From the NCBI GenBank assembly GCA_031551525.1, contig JAVBNN010000022.1:1-9862 (forward strand): a stretch of 9,862 bases of DNA, in the 5' to 3' direction. The notes below the pieces were generated by a model. That model was given only the letters and a program-made list of their open reading frames with translations. It had not been told where the DNA came from and did no database searches. The position numbers were made by a program, and so were the translations under genes. Shown piece after piece: positions 1 to 7,549 of this stretch. The DNA comes from JAVBNN01 sp031551525 (GTDB taxonomy: Bacteria > Bacillota > Negativicutes > Acidaminococcales > JAISLQ01). Within the stretch, counting starts at the first letter, position 1; each line of letters opens with the position of its first letter.

Positions 1-156
1 ACCACTGACTTTGCCAACCTTTTAGGCGTTGGCTTTCCTGTTCTACTTACTCGTCTGGCATTTCTGCTTTTAAGCACGTAGCTCATTCGACTCTTTTTCC
101 TGCCATTATCCAGTTTTCAAGGAACTTTTTTGCTTTGACCGCCAAAAACGGCGACT
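1..156 (-). promoter_or_regulatory. 5' leader of an rRNA operon (16S expected beyond left edge)
   Basis: Read on the minus strand, this stretch starts just after the P2 -10 box and contains GTTCCTTGAAAACTGG (111-126). This resembles the boxA-like antitermination element found in Firmicutes rRNA leaders and 16S-23S spacers. A short hairpin, CGCC/GGCG around a run of T (140-153), lies close to the expected transcript start, and a second one, GCCAAC/GTTGGC (13-33), lies near the edge. No mature 16S start is visible, so the rRNA gene itself is inferred to begin to the left. The promoters directly upstream make a 16S leader more likely than an internal spacer. Role: antitermination and processing of pre-rRNA. 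Confidence 0.6.
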
Positions 157-161
157 TCATA

Positions 162-190
162 ATATTACAACGCCGAGAATCTTTTGTCAA
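162..190 (-). promoter_or_regulatory. rRNA operon promoter P2
   Basis: On the minus strand there is a perfect -35 box TTGACA (185-190), a 17-base spacer and a -10 box TAATAT (162-167). The sequence just upstream is very rich in A and T, as expected for an UP element. The predicted transcript start is near 155-156 and leads into the boxA-like leader. It is the promoter proximal to the rRNA genes. Confidence 0.72.
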
Positions 191-249
191 CAGAGTTTTA
201 AAATATTTTTTGTTATTTTTTATTCTGCCCAAAATGCGGCGCTTTTTAT

Positions 250-278
250 AGATTAACACAGGGTAAAATGCCTGTCAA
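250..278 (-). promoter_or_regulatory. rRNA operon promoter P1
   Basis: On the minus strand there is a perfect -35 box TTGACA (273-278), a 17-base spacer and a weaker -10 box TAATCT (250-255), preceded by A/T-rich sequence. It lies 88 bases upstream of the P2 promoter in the same orientation, matching the tandem P1/P2 layout of many Firmicutes rRNA operons. The -10 match is only partial, so it is less certain than P2. Confidence 0.58.
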
Positions 279-327
279 CGCTTTTTTGTAAAAAACTTTT
301 CACTTTTAACAGGGGATCCTGTGCCGT

Positions 328-388
328 AAAAAGCACGACAAAAAACCCGCACAGCTTAGCGCCGTACGGGTTTTTTGTCGTGCTTTTT
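328..388 (-). terminator. Long hairpin terminator after the chemoreceptor gene
   Basis: Two arms of 22 bases (328-349 and 367-388) are perfectly complementary, with a 17-base loop. On the minus strand an inner CCCG/CGGG stem is followed by six T, and the full stem ends in a second run of five T, so two nested Rho-independent terminators are possible. The hairpin begins inside the TAA stop of the chemoreceptor gene (387-389). It should stop transcription from gyrA and the receptor gene before the rRNA promoters. Its symmetry means it could also act on plus-strand transcripts. Confidence 0.88.
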
Positions 389-2363
389 AGATTTTAAATA
401 CGGATATTTTCTCTCCCAGTTCTTGCGCCAATTCTGCCAGACTACGGCTGGCAGCCGCTATTTCTTCTATGGTGGCGGTCTGTTCTTCGGTCAACGATAG
501 TACGTTTTCCGATTGGTGGGCGGTCTGCTGACTTATGTTATAGATGTCGCCTGCCGATTTGGCTACTTTTTCACTGGCGCGAGTCAGGTCTTTGGCTTCA
601 TCGGCTATGCCGTGGATCTTCGTGCTCACTTCTTCGATCGCGACTGCGATGTCTTTAAAGGTGTCTCCTGCTGCCGTCACGACTTCTATGCCGTCTTTTA
701 CTCCGGCGGCACTGCTGTCCATGGCGACTACTGCCTGTTCTATATCAGATTGATTAGCTGAAAGCAGTGTTTTTATGCTTACCGCTGCGTGCCCTGATTC
801 TTCCGCCAGTTTTCTTACTTCTTCGGCGACTACGGCAAAACCTCGCCCCTGTTCTCCCGCCCGCGCAGCTTCTATGGCAGCATTGAGCGCCAACAGGTTG
901 GTTTGTCCGGCGATAGCCGTTATTACTTCGATGATTTTGTTTATCTCTATGGCGCTGCTGCTGAGTTTTCTCACCGCTTCCTGTACTTTTTGAGTATCGA
1001 CTACTATGTTGGACATTTGCGATACCGCCTGGTCGACAGTTTCCCGGCCTTTATTGGTCGCCGCTACGGCGCCTTCGGCCAGTGCGTGTATGTCGTCGGC
1101 ATTAGTTGCGGTTTGCTGCATCCTTGTCGCCATGTCTTCTATTATAGATTTAGTGTCGGCCACAGAGTCTAGTTGAGCTACTGCGCCACCGGCCATATCT
1201 GATACGGAGTGGGTCACCTGCTCGACGGAGCCCGAGGCATCCTGCGTGCTGGCGTGCAGTTCCTGGGATGATGCCGCCAGTACTGTGGCCGATTCCGTCA
1301 CTTGTCCAACCAGGGTGCGCAACATCTTGGCCATTTCATTAAACCGACCGGCCAGGTCGCCCAGTTCGTCCTTGCTGTTGACCTCAACGTTCTGCCTGAG
1401 GTCGCCGGTTGCCATGCTTTGCGCCGCCGCCGCTATTTTCGGGATGGGTTTTATTATCTTGCTTATGACTAAGTACAATATGGCTATCCCGATAAGAAGC
1501 AGCACCAGCGATATGCCGACATTGGTCATCAATATATTGTTACGCCGGGTCAGGTCGTCTTCGATTGAACGCCCGGCAAAATACATGCCGATCGGATTGG
1601 GTGAGTTATCGGCCACCAGTGGCGAATACATTGTGGCAAACCGTTTGCCTAAAACAATCGCTTCCCCGATATGTACCTGGCCTTGTTTGAGAACCTTCTC
1701 TGCTATTTCGGGAGACGCCTTGGTGCCTATGGCCCGTTTGCCATCCTGCACGATAGTGGTCATTTCTCTGATGTCACCAATAAATATGGTGCATTCAGTG
1801 TTATAAAAATCTTTTACTTTATCGACCAGCCAAGGCTGGAGTGCATTGCTGCCGCAAATGAGGGCTCCGATTACCTTGCCGCTTTCGTCATTTACCGGCA
1901 CAGTCGCACGGATGGATAGTTTGGTTATCGCGTTAGAATCGAGCGTCGTTATATCTTTACCTTTCAAGGCGTCTTGTACGTCTTTGCGGTTGCCTACGTT
2001 ATCCCCCGCTTTATCGTCGTGCATCCTTGCCACGACCACTCCATTGGCATTGATGACAATAACTACGTCTATGCCTGAATCTTTGGTATAGCTTTTTGTA
2101 ACTTGGCGTGCCCGTTCTTTGTTATTGGTCAGTACGGCTTCACGTAGACTGGCAATGGTCGCCATGGATTTGGCCGATCCCAATACATCGCCGCGGTAGC
2201 TGTCAACTACTTTTTTGACGCCTTCACCGCTTGTTTTTACTGTTTCAAAAGCGCTTTGCTCAGTGTACGCAGTAAACTGATAGGCTGTAGTTACCACCAG
2301 TGATACGACAATAACGATAAATAGAGCTATTGCGGTTCCCAATAACTTTGTGCGAATAGACAT
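387..2363 (-). CDS. Methyl-accepting chemotaxis protein with Cache-type sensor
   Basis: A 658-residue membrane chemoreceptor that would sense a small ligand outside the cell and control CheA kinase through CheW. Residues 8-28 form the first membrane helix. About 30-275 form an extracellular double-fold sensor resembling the sCache_3/dCache group (the segment INANGVVVARMHDD near 104-117 is typical). Residues 278-300 form the second membrane helix and about 301-353 a HAMP linker. The rest is the coiled signalling domain, with the highly conserved hairpin tip around 477-523 (IAGQTNLLALNAAIEAARAG within it). About 300 residues after HAMP suggest the long 44-heptad class seen in Bacillus. The ATG is preceded by AAAGGTGGGGG, a good ribosome binding site. 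There is no C-terminal CheR-docking pentapeptide and no che gene nearby. The ligand cannot be told from sequence; citrate/dicarboxylate-type ligands are only a guess from the fold. Confidence 0.93.
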   Translation of the reverse strand: MSIRTKLLGTAIALFIVIVVSLVVTTAYQFTAYTEQSAFETVKTSGEGVKKVVDSYRGDVLGSAKSMATIASLREAVLTNNKERARQVTKSYTKDSGIDVVIVINANGVVVARMHDDKAGDNVGNRKDVQDALKGKDITTLDSNAITKLSIRATVPVNDESGKVIGALICGSNALQPWLVDKVKDFYNTECTIFIGDIREMTTIVQDGKRAIGTKASPEIAEKVLKQGQVHIGEAIVLGKRFATMYSPLVADNSPNPIGMYFAGRSIEDDLTRRNNILMTNVGISLVLLLIGIAILYLVISKIIKPIPKIAAAAQSMATGDLRQNVEVNSKDELGDLAGRFNEMAKMLRTLVGQVTESATVLAASSQELHASTQDASGSVEQVTHSVSDMAGGAVAQLDSVADTKSIIEDMATRMQQTATNADDIHALAEGAVAATNKGRETVDQAVSQMSNIVVDTQKVQEAVRKLSSSAIEINKIIEVITAIAGQTNLLALNAAIEAARAGEQGRGFAVVAEEVRKLAEESGHAAVSIKTLLSANQSDIEQAVVAMDSSAAGVKDGIEVVTAAGDTFKDIAVAIEEVSTKIHGIADEAKDLTRASEKVAKSAGDIYNISQQTAHQSENVLSLTEEQTATIEEIAAASRSLAELAQELGEKISVFKI

Positions 2364-2468
2364 GCAAAACCCCCACCTTTATTAAAATACGAAGATATTT
2401 ATATCTATTCTAGGTGTTTTTAAAAAATCCTTTTTTTGTCAATTGTTATACAAATTTATATATAAATA

Positions 2469-2505
2469 AAAAAGCTGATACCAAGTAAACTGGTACCAGC
2501 TTTTT
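2469..2505 (-). terminator. Rho-independent terminator after gyrA
   Basis: Fifteen-base arms (2469-2483 and 2491-2505) flank a seven-base loop and end in a T run on the minus strand. The single non-Watson-Crick position is a G-U pair in the minus-strand RNA but an A-C mismatch in the plus-strand RNA, which fits selection for termination of gyrA. It starts about 10 bases after the gyrA stop codon. Confidence 0.87.
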
Positions 2506-2515
2506 CGTTGCCTTT

Positions 2516-4933
2516 TTATTCGACGGCTGCCATCGCGACGATCTTGTCTTCACCATCGAGCCGCATCAGCCGTACGCCTTGTGTGTTGCGGCTATAACGA
2601 GCCACATCGTTTACTTCTATCCTGATTATTATACCTTGTGCGGTAATAAGCAGTATCTCATGTTCGGGTTTTATGACTTTCACACCAACGACCGCGCCGG
2701 TGCGCTCGGTTACCTTGATATTAATGATGCCTTTTCCGCCGCGCGATTGCTGGCGATATTCGTCGGAAGTAGTGCGTTTTCCCAGCCCTTCCTCGGTAAC
2801 GGTCAGGATGTCGCCGTCTTCCACCAAGCGGGCCATGGCCACGACTTCGTCATCCGTTTTTAGCCTGATGCCACGTACGCCATGCGATATGCGCCCCATG
2901 GAACGCACTTCGGTTTCCGGGAAAGTGATGGACAGGCCTTTCTTGGTTGCCAGCATCACTACGGAGTCGCCACTAGTCAGCTCTACTCCTATGAGGTCTT
3001 CCCCTTCATCCAATACGATAGCGGCCAAGCCGTTCTTTCTCGCGCTGTTAAGTTCCAAAAGTCCGGTCTTTTTTATGGTGCCCCGATTGGTCGCCATAAA
3101 GACATATCTGCCTTCTGCAAACTCTCTTACCGGAATGATGGCAGTTATCTTCTCTCGATCCTCCAGCGGGAGAAGGTTGACAATGGCCGTGCCTTTGGCC
3201 GTCCGTCCTGCTTCCGGGATCTCATAACCCTTAAGTCGGTAAACTTTGCCCCGCGTAGTAAAGAACAGCACGTTATGGTGTGTTGTGGTCGTAAAAAGAT
3301 GCTCGACAAAATCTTCTTCTTTTTTACCAACGCCCATCAGACCACGCCCGCCCCGTCTCTGGCTGCGGTAGGTATCGACCGGCAGGCGTTTTATGTAGCC
3401 GTTGTGCGTGATAGTCATAACGATATCTTCGTCCGCTATGAGGTCTTCCATATTAAGCTCGGAAACATCTTCCGATATAATAGTCCGCCGTTTGTCGGCA
3501 AAACGTTTCCTAACATCCAACAGTTCTTCTTTTATAATGCCCATGAGCTTGCCCTGGTCGGCCAGCACGCTTTCCAGCCAGGCAATGGTTTTGAGTATTT
3601 CATTGTATTCATCTTCGATCTTTTGCCGTTCAAGACCCGTCAGGCGCTGCAGGCGCATTTCCAAAATAGCTTGTGCCTGGCGTTCAGATAAAGAAAAGTT
3701 GTCTATCAACGCGTTCCTGGCACTCTCTGCGGTCTGGGAGCCGCGTATGGTAGCTATGACCGCGTCAAGATGATCGAGCGCTATCCTAAGGCCCTGTAGA
3801 ATATGGGCGCGCTCCTGCGCCTTGCCCAGCTCGTATTTGGTGCGACGCATCACTACATCTTTGCGATGTTCCAGATAGTGATGGAGCACTTCATAAAGAT
3901 TGAGCACCTTCGGCTGCCCGTTTACCAACGCCAGCATTATTATGCCGAAAGAAGTCTGCATCTGTGTATGTTTATAAAGCTGGTTAAGGATAACCTCCGC
4001 ATTTACATCCCGTCGCAGTTCTATAACTATGCGCATGCCTTTGCGGTCGCTCTCGTCCCGAAGATCGGTTATGCCGTCGATTATCTTATTTTGCGCCAGA
4101 TCGGCGATAGATTCGACCAGACGGCTTTTATTGACCTGGTAGGGTATCTCGGTCACTGCTATGCGACTCTTGCCGCCGCTCATGCTCTCGATATTAGCCA
4201 CCGCGCGCAGGCGCACTATGCCGCGCCCGGTAGTATAGGCGCTTCTGATGCCCTGGCGGCCCATTATAGTGCCCGCAGTCGGAAAGTCCGGCCCCTCGAC
4301 TACTGACAGCAAATCGGTTACGGTAGTCTCCGGCTGGTCGATCATCAAAACCAGCGCGTCTACTATCTCGCCAAGATTGTGCGGCGGGATGTTGGTCGCC
4401 ATACCGACGGCAATACCGGACGAACCGTTGACCAAAAGAGTCGGTACTTTGGAAGGAAGAACGGTCGGCTCTTTCAGCGACTCATCGTAGTTCGGCATGA
4501 AATCGACCGTTTCTTTTTCTATATCGGCCAGTATCTCTTCGGCCAGCTTGGCCATACGGACTTCCGTGTAACGCATAGCGGCGGCGGAATCGCCGTCGAC
4601 CGAGCCAAAGTTGCCATGTCCGTCTACTAAAAGATAACGGGTGGAAAATTCCTGCGCCATACGCACAGTGGCGTCATAAACAGACGATTCACCGTGCGGG
4701 TGATATTTACCTAAAACTTCACCAACGATGCGGGCGGATTTTTTATGGGGTTTATTGGAGGCCATCCCCGCCTCGCTCATGGCATAAAGTATCCGCCGGT
4801 GAACGGGCTTGAGGCCGTCACGGACATCCGGCAAGGCGCGCATGACGATAACACTCATAGCGTAATCTATGTATGATTTTTTCATTTCATCTTCTATACG
4901 GATAGGCAGTATTTTCCCTAAACCAAAATCCAC
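2516..4933 (-). CDS. gyrA: DNA gyrase subunit A
   Basis: The 805-residue A subunit of DNA gyrase, which with GyrB forms the A2B2 enzyme that introduces negative supercoils using ATP. The breakage-reunion domain (about 1-490) holds the catalytic tyrosine Y122 in AAMRYTE, at the same position as in E. coli. The C-terminal beta-pinwheel (about 500-805) wraps DNA and carries the GyrA box QRRGGRG at 525-531, which separates gyrase from topoisomerase IV ParC. A related QQSRGGKG lies at 728-735. In the quinolone region, S83 and D87 (E. coli numbering applies directly) are wild type, while position 82 is E instead of the usual D and position 84 is S. The start is GTG, chosen because AGAGGTGG sits just upstream and the protein then begins at the usual family position. 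The gene upstream is thiN, not gyrB. Confidence 0.98.
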   Translation of the reverse strand: MDFGLGKILPIRIEDEMKKSYIDYAMSVIVMRALPDVRDGLKPVHRRILYAMSEAGMASNKPHKKSARIVGEVLGKYHPHGESSVYDATVRMAQEFSTRYLLVDGHGNFGSVDGDSAAAMRYTEVRMAKLAEEILADIEKETVDFMPNYDESLKEPTVLPSKVPTLLVNGSSGIAVGMATNIPPHNLGEIVDALVLMIDQPETTVTDLLSVVEGPDFPTAGTIMGRQGIRSAYTTGRGIVRLRAVANIESMSGGKSRIAVTEIPYQVNKSRLVESIADLAQNKIIDGITDLRDESDRKGMRIVIELRRDVNAEVILNQLYKHTQMQTSFGIIMLALVNGQPKVLNLYEVLHHYLEHRKDVVMRRTKYELGKAQERAHILQGLRIALDHLDAVIATIRGSQTAESARNALIDNFSLSERQAQAILEMRLQRLTGLERQKIEDEYNEILKTIAWLESVLADQGKLMGIIKEELLDVRKRFADKRRTIISEDVSELNMEDLIADEDIVMTITHNGYIKRLPVDTYRSQRRGGRGLMGVGKKEEDFVEHLFTTTTHHNVLFFTTRGKVYRLKGYEIPEAGRTAKGTAIVNLLPLEDREKITAIIPVREFAEGRYVFMATNRGTIKKTGLLELNSARKNGLAAIVLDEGEDLIGVELTSGDSVVMLATKKGLSITFPETEVRSMGRISHGVRGIRLKTDDEVVAMARLVEDGDILTVTEEGLGKRTTSDEYRQQSRGGKGIINIKVTERTGAVVGVKVIKPEHEILLITAQGIIIRIEVNDVARYSRNTQGVRLMRLDGEDKIVAMAAVE

Positions 4934-4975
4934 GCTTCCACCTCTGTCTGATTAGTATAAATCACTCATTTAATT

Positions 4976-5005
4976 ATTATAACACAATACCGGAAAGAAC
5001 TATAA
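4976..5005 (-). promoter_or_regulatory. Probable gyrA promoter (extended -10)
   Basis: On the minus strand a perfect TATAAT (4976-4981) is preceded by TG at the extended -10 position (4983-4984). A weak -35 candidate, TTATAG (5000-5005), lies 18 bases upstream. It is in the gap between the thiN stop and the gyrA start, giving a leader of about 35-40 bases. It would let gyrA be expressed independently of the upstream genes; no terminator was seen in this gap, so read-through is also possible. Confidence 0.6.
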
Positions 5006-5014
5006 GCATTTTCT

Positions 5015-5719
5015 CTAAATATCCGCTTGCCAGGAAACATAAAGGCCAACTAGCCCTTTATCGACTGCTATATTTAGTTGCTCGCCCGCCGGCCGGTTGC
5101 TGATGGCATAGGGCTGCAAAAGTTTCAGGGTAGCTGCCTTTAGCGGCCAATGTACGCCGCTCAGGTTGACCAGGCAAGTGTCCCGGCAGGGTAGCATGGA
5201 AATAACTTCCGGTGTATCTATAAATAATAAACACAAAGAGCATCCCGCCGCCACAAACAACAACGCCTCCTGCCCGTCTGCCAGTACAACAGGAATATCT
5301 CGCTGTTCGGCAAAGTCCGCCAAACTAAACATGGCACTAAAGGCATGGTCAAACCGCCCGCCCCAAACTCCTGTAGCGACAAGCGCCGAACAGTCCGCCC
5401 GCCCGGCTATGAACTGCAACGCTAGTTGCAGGTCGGTGGCTTCTTTATCGACGGCATAAGAAAACATTGTAGCGCCTTCCCGCTCCGCCCACGCCCAGTC
5501 CTCGCCCGCGCTGTCCCCATCACCGAGAACGCATACCGGACGTATCCCCGCCGCACGGCAATAGCTGACGCCACGATCCGCGCACACTACCACCCGTCCG
5601 GCGGCCGCGCCAAGCAGCCACTTCACCGCGGGCGGACGGCCGCCCGCTACCAGTAAATATTCTCTTCCCGCCGCTACGGGCAAAGTTATCGTGTCTTTCC
5701 CCAATACAACATTTATCAT
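5015..5719 (-). CDS. thiN: Thiamine pyrophosphokinase
   Basis: A 234-residue cytoplasmic enzyme that transfers pyrophosphate from ATP to thiamine, giving thiamine diphosphate and AMP. The family motifs appear in order: ADRG (47-50), the Mg/ATP motif LGDGDS (65-70, equivalent to GDFDS), DKEATD (91-96) and GVWGGRFDH (117-125). The C-terminal thiamine-binding beta domain includes the segment AISNRPAGEQLNIAVDKG (205-222). The length is slightly above the usual 210-220 residues. The ATG is the first start after an in-frame TAA that ends eight bases... directly upstream, with GGTGA as a weak ribosome binding site. It follows the small unknown gene by 31 bases and precedes gyrA, so it is probably co-transcribed with the former. 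No TPP riboswitch is visible nearby. The GDGDS form lacks the usual Phe, but both metal-binding Asp residues are present. Confidence 0.92.
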   Translation of the reverse strand: MINVVLGKDTITLPVAAGREYLLVAGGRPPAVKWLLGAAAGRVVVCADRGVSYCRAAGIRPVCVLGDGDSAGEDWAWAEREGATMFSYAVDKEATDLQLALQFIAGRADCSALVATGVWGGRFDHAFSAMFSLADFAEQRDIPVVLADGQEALLFVAAGCSLCLLFIDTPEVISMLPCRDTCLVNLSGVHWPLKAATLKLLQPYAISNRPAGEQLNIAVDKGLVGLYVSWQADI

Positions 5720-5750
5720 TTTTTATCACCATCGAAAACACTCTTTCGTG

Positions 5751-6053
5751 TCATACCGTCTTTTTAGCCGTTGCCTTGAGTATTATTTCGCCGTTCCCTT
5801 CCAGCACTTGCCATTTTACTTCACTCACTCCCTGCTGTTTCATTTTTACACGCAGTTGCAGGACGGCTTTATCCAATTTACCCAAAGTGTCCTCCGGCAA
5901 GGATACTAGCGGGACCGTTTTGGGGGGCTGTGTTTTGAGCGGCGCTTTTTCTTCCGGCAAAACGACAGTTTCAAATGTTTCTTGTCCATTAAAGTTTTTC
6001 AACATTTCCGCATCACTGAGATTTTTTTTAATTTTCATGCGCTTTTTCTCCAT
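5751..6053 (-). CDS. Small protein of unknown function upstream of thiN
   Basis: I do not recognise this protein of up to 100 residues. It has a Lys-rich N-terminus, a Pro/Lys-rich middle (about 30-52, with LPEEKAPLKTQPPKTVPL) that is probably flexible, and a more ordered C-terminal half with a likely helix (about 53-75) followed by beta-like segments (VKWQVLEGNGEIILKA). It has no signal peptide, membrane helix or metal motif. The ATG at 6053 has no good ribosome binding site. The in-frame ATG at 6036-6038 has GGAG nine bases upstream, and the predicted transcript starts only about 10 bases before 6053, so the 95-residue form (5751-6038) is probably the real product. It is the first gene of a unit with thiN, 31 bases downstream. 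Ribosome binding, promoter and spacing support a real gene; function is open. Confidence 0.7.
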   Translation of the reverse strand: MEKKRMKIKKNLSDAEMLKNFNGQETFETVVLPEEKAPLKTQPPKTVPLVSLPEDTLGKLDKAVLQLRVKMKQQGVSEVKWQVLEGNGEIILKATAKKTV

Positions 6054-6070
6054 ATATTTATTACTCTATC

Positions 6071-6099
6071 ATTGTATCCCGTCCCCCGGCCTGGCGCAA
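6071..6099 (-). promoter_or_regulatory. Predicted promoter for the small gene and thiN
   Basis: On the minus strand TTGCGC (6094-6099), a 17-base spacer and TACAAT (6071-6076, five of six matches) lie just ahead of the small gene. The expected transcript start is near 6064. The -35 matches only in TTG, so this is a moderate prediction. Confidence 0.45.
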
Positions 6100-6128
6100 G
6101 CCATGAAAAATCTTAGCCGCAAATACGC

Positions 6129-6156
6129 TTGCAACAAAATGAAAAACTGTTATTAT
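6129..6156 (+). promoter_or_regulatory. Predicted promoter for trkA-trkH
   Basis: TTGCAA (6129-6134), a 16-base spacer and TATTAT (6151-6156) precede trkA, and a TG one base before the -10 adds extended -10 character. The leader to the trkA start is then only about 30 bases, with GGAGG ten bases before the ATG. It is divergent from the promoter of the small gene, with about 30 bases between their -35 boxes. Confidence 0.55.
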
Positions 6157-6193
6157 TAGGTTTGAGAACTTTGTCTACGGAGGCTTTCATACT

Positions 6194-7543
6194 ATGAGAG
6201 TAGTGATCGTCGGCGCAGGAAAACTTGGATACAGCCTGGCTGAATATTTAACCCACGAATCACACGAAGTGATTGTTGTCGAGTCCGATGAAAACCGGCG
6301 GGAAATAATTAAAAATGCCCTCGATATACTTACCCTGGGTGGCAATGGCGCCAGCCCCGCCGTATTGACAGACCCCGACGTAAAAAGCGCCGACCTTATC
6401 GTTGCCTGTACCGATAGCGACGAGGTAAATATGATCGTCTGCATGGTGGCCAAGCGTATCGGCATACCGCAAACCATCGCCCGCATACGCAGCAACGAGT
6501 ACACAGGCGTGGCGGCGGATGAATTTATTAAAACAGTTACCGAAATAGATCTGGTGCTTAACCCGGAACGCGTAATAGCCCAGGAAATAAGCCATATCCT
6601 CTTAACCCCTTTTGCCCTTGATGTGGAAGATTTTGCCGACGGAAAAGTACGCCTGTTCGAAGCAAAAATGGCCGACCAGTCTCCGTACATAAACATCCCC
6701 CTGCGTAATCTTTCCCTGCCCACCGGTCTCTTGGTCGCCGGTATATTTCGCCAGAACAGGCTGATTGTACCACACGGCAAAGAAATGCTCCAAACAAATG
6801 ACCGCGTGTTTTTTATTGGCCGCAGCCAGACTGTACACGAATTCGAGCAAAATCAAAGCACCGACTTGGTCGTGCCGAAAGTTGAACGGGTCATGATCAT
6901 TGGCGCCGGACGCATCGGCTGTTACCTGTCCATCATATTGGAAGAAAAAGGCTTGTCCGTGAAAATAGTCGACAAAAACCTGGCGCGCTGTGAGTACGCC
7001 GCCACCTTATTAGCAAACGGTATAGCGCTTTGCGGCGACGGGACAAACATAGAGTTTCTGACCCAGGAAGGTGTAGCCGAAGCAGACGTAGTAGTCTGTC
7101 TGACTGAAGACGACAAACTTAACCTTCTTCTGGCTCTCCTGGCTAAGCACCTGGGCGCCAAACGAACTATCGTAAAGACCGCGCGAGCCGAATATGTCGA
7201 CCTTATGGAAAAGGTAGGCGTAGATATAGTGCTCTCGAGCCGTCTTCTGAGCGTAGGCGAAATATTGCGTTTTGTCCGCCGGGGCGGCGTAGTTGCTGTG
7301 TCGCTCCTGGAGGGCTCCAAAGCGGAGGCCATCGAAGTAGTCATACAAGAAAGCAATCCGCTCGCCGGAATACCACTGCGCAATGCCGATATAACCGGAA
7401 AATGCCTGGTCTGCGCGATCGTGCGCGGCGAGGAGACGCTCATACCCAACGGCGACACAGTGCTTTTACCGGGCGACCGAGCGATAATCTTTGTCCAGTC
7501 CAGCGAAGCGAGAAATGTAATGTCTTATTTTGAAGGCAGGTAA
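6194..7543 (+). CDS. trkA: Trk potassium uptake system, NAD-binding subunit TrkA
   Basis: The 449-residue peripheral membrane subunit that binds nucleotide and gates the TrkH potassium channel on the cytoplasmic face. It has the full tandem layout of TrkA: RCK_N1 with GAGKLG (7-12) and acidic E30 at the end of strand two, RCK_C1 (about 140-220), RCK_N2 with GAGRIG (237-242) and acidic D260, and RCK_C2 (about 365-445). Both Rossmann glycine motifs and both ribose-binding acids are intact, so both halves could bind NAD(H). The ATG is set by GGAGG upstream and the glycine motif at the usual position. The stop is six bases before the trkH ATG, so the two are one operon and should be translated together. 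KtrA-like RCK_C domains in Firmicutes can bind c-di-AMP; whether this one does is unknown. Confidence 0.95.
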   Translation: MRVVIVGAGKLGYSLAEYLTHESHEVIVVESDENRREIIKNALDILTLGGNGASPAVLTDPDVKSADLIVACTDSDEVNMIVCMVAKRIGIPQTIARIRSNEYTGVAADEFIKTVTEIDLVLNPERVIAQEISHILLTPFALDVEDFADGKVRLFEAKMADQSPYINIPLRNLSLPTGLLVAGIFRQNRLIVPHGKEMLQTNDRVFFIGRSQTVHEFEQNQSTDLVVPKVERVMIIGAGRIGCYLSIILEEKGLSVKIVDKNLARCEYAATLLANGIALCGDGTNIEFLTQEGVAEADVVVCLTEDDKLNLLLALLAKHLGAKRTIVKTARAEYVDLMEKVGVDIVLSSRLLSVGEILRFVRRGGVVAVSLLEGSKAEAIEVVIQESNPLAGIPLRNADITGKCLVCAIVRGEETLIPNGDTVLLPGDRAIIFVQSSEARNVMSYFEGR

Positions 7544-7549
7544 CAACAC

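Noticed and set aside
309..322. Short inverted repeat ACAGG/CCTGT as an operator
   Set aside because: Five-base arms around four bases are expected by chance, and the site is upstream of P1 without a second copy.
2401..2443. Promoter for the chemoreceptor gene, including a flagellar sigma-28 type
   Set aside because: A TTGACA lies at 2437-2442 on the minus strand, but the best -10 candidate (TAGAAT) is 24 bases away. TAAA with a GCCGATAA-like box at the right distance was not found, so no promoter is called.
2882..3691. Open frame of 269 codons on the plus strand, opposite gyrA
   Set aside because: It lies wholly inside gyrA in antisense, has no ribosome binding site and no recognisable family features; it is a codon-bias shadow. 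The same applies to 1246-1806 opposite the receptor gene and to 6187-6780 and 6922-7458 opposite trkA.
6054..6193. c-di-AMP (ydaO-type) riboswitch ahead of trkA
   Set aside because: Such switches often precede potassium transport genes in Firmicutes, but the predicted leader is only about 30 bases, too short, and no matching fold is visible.
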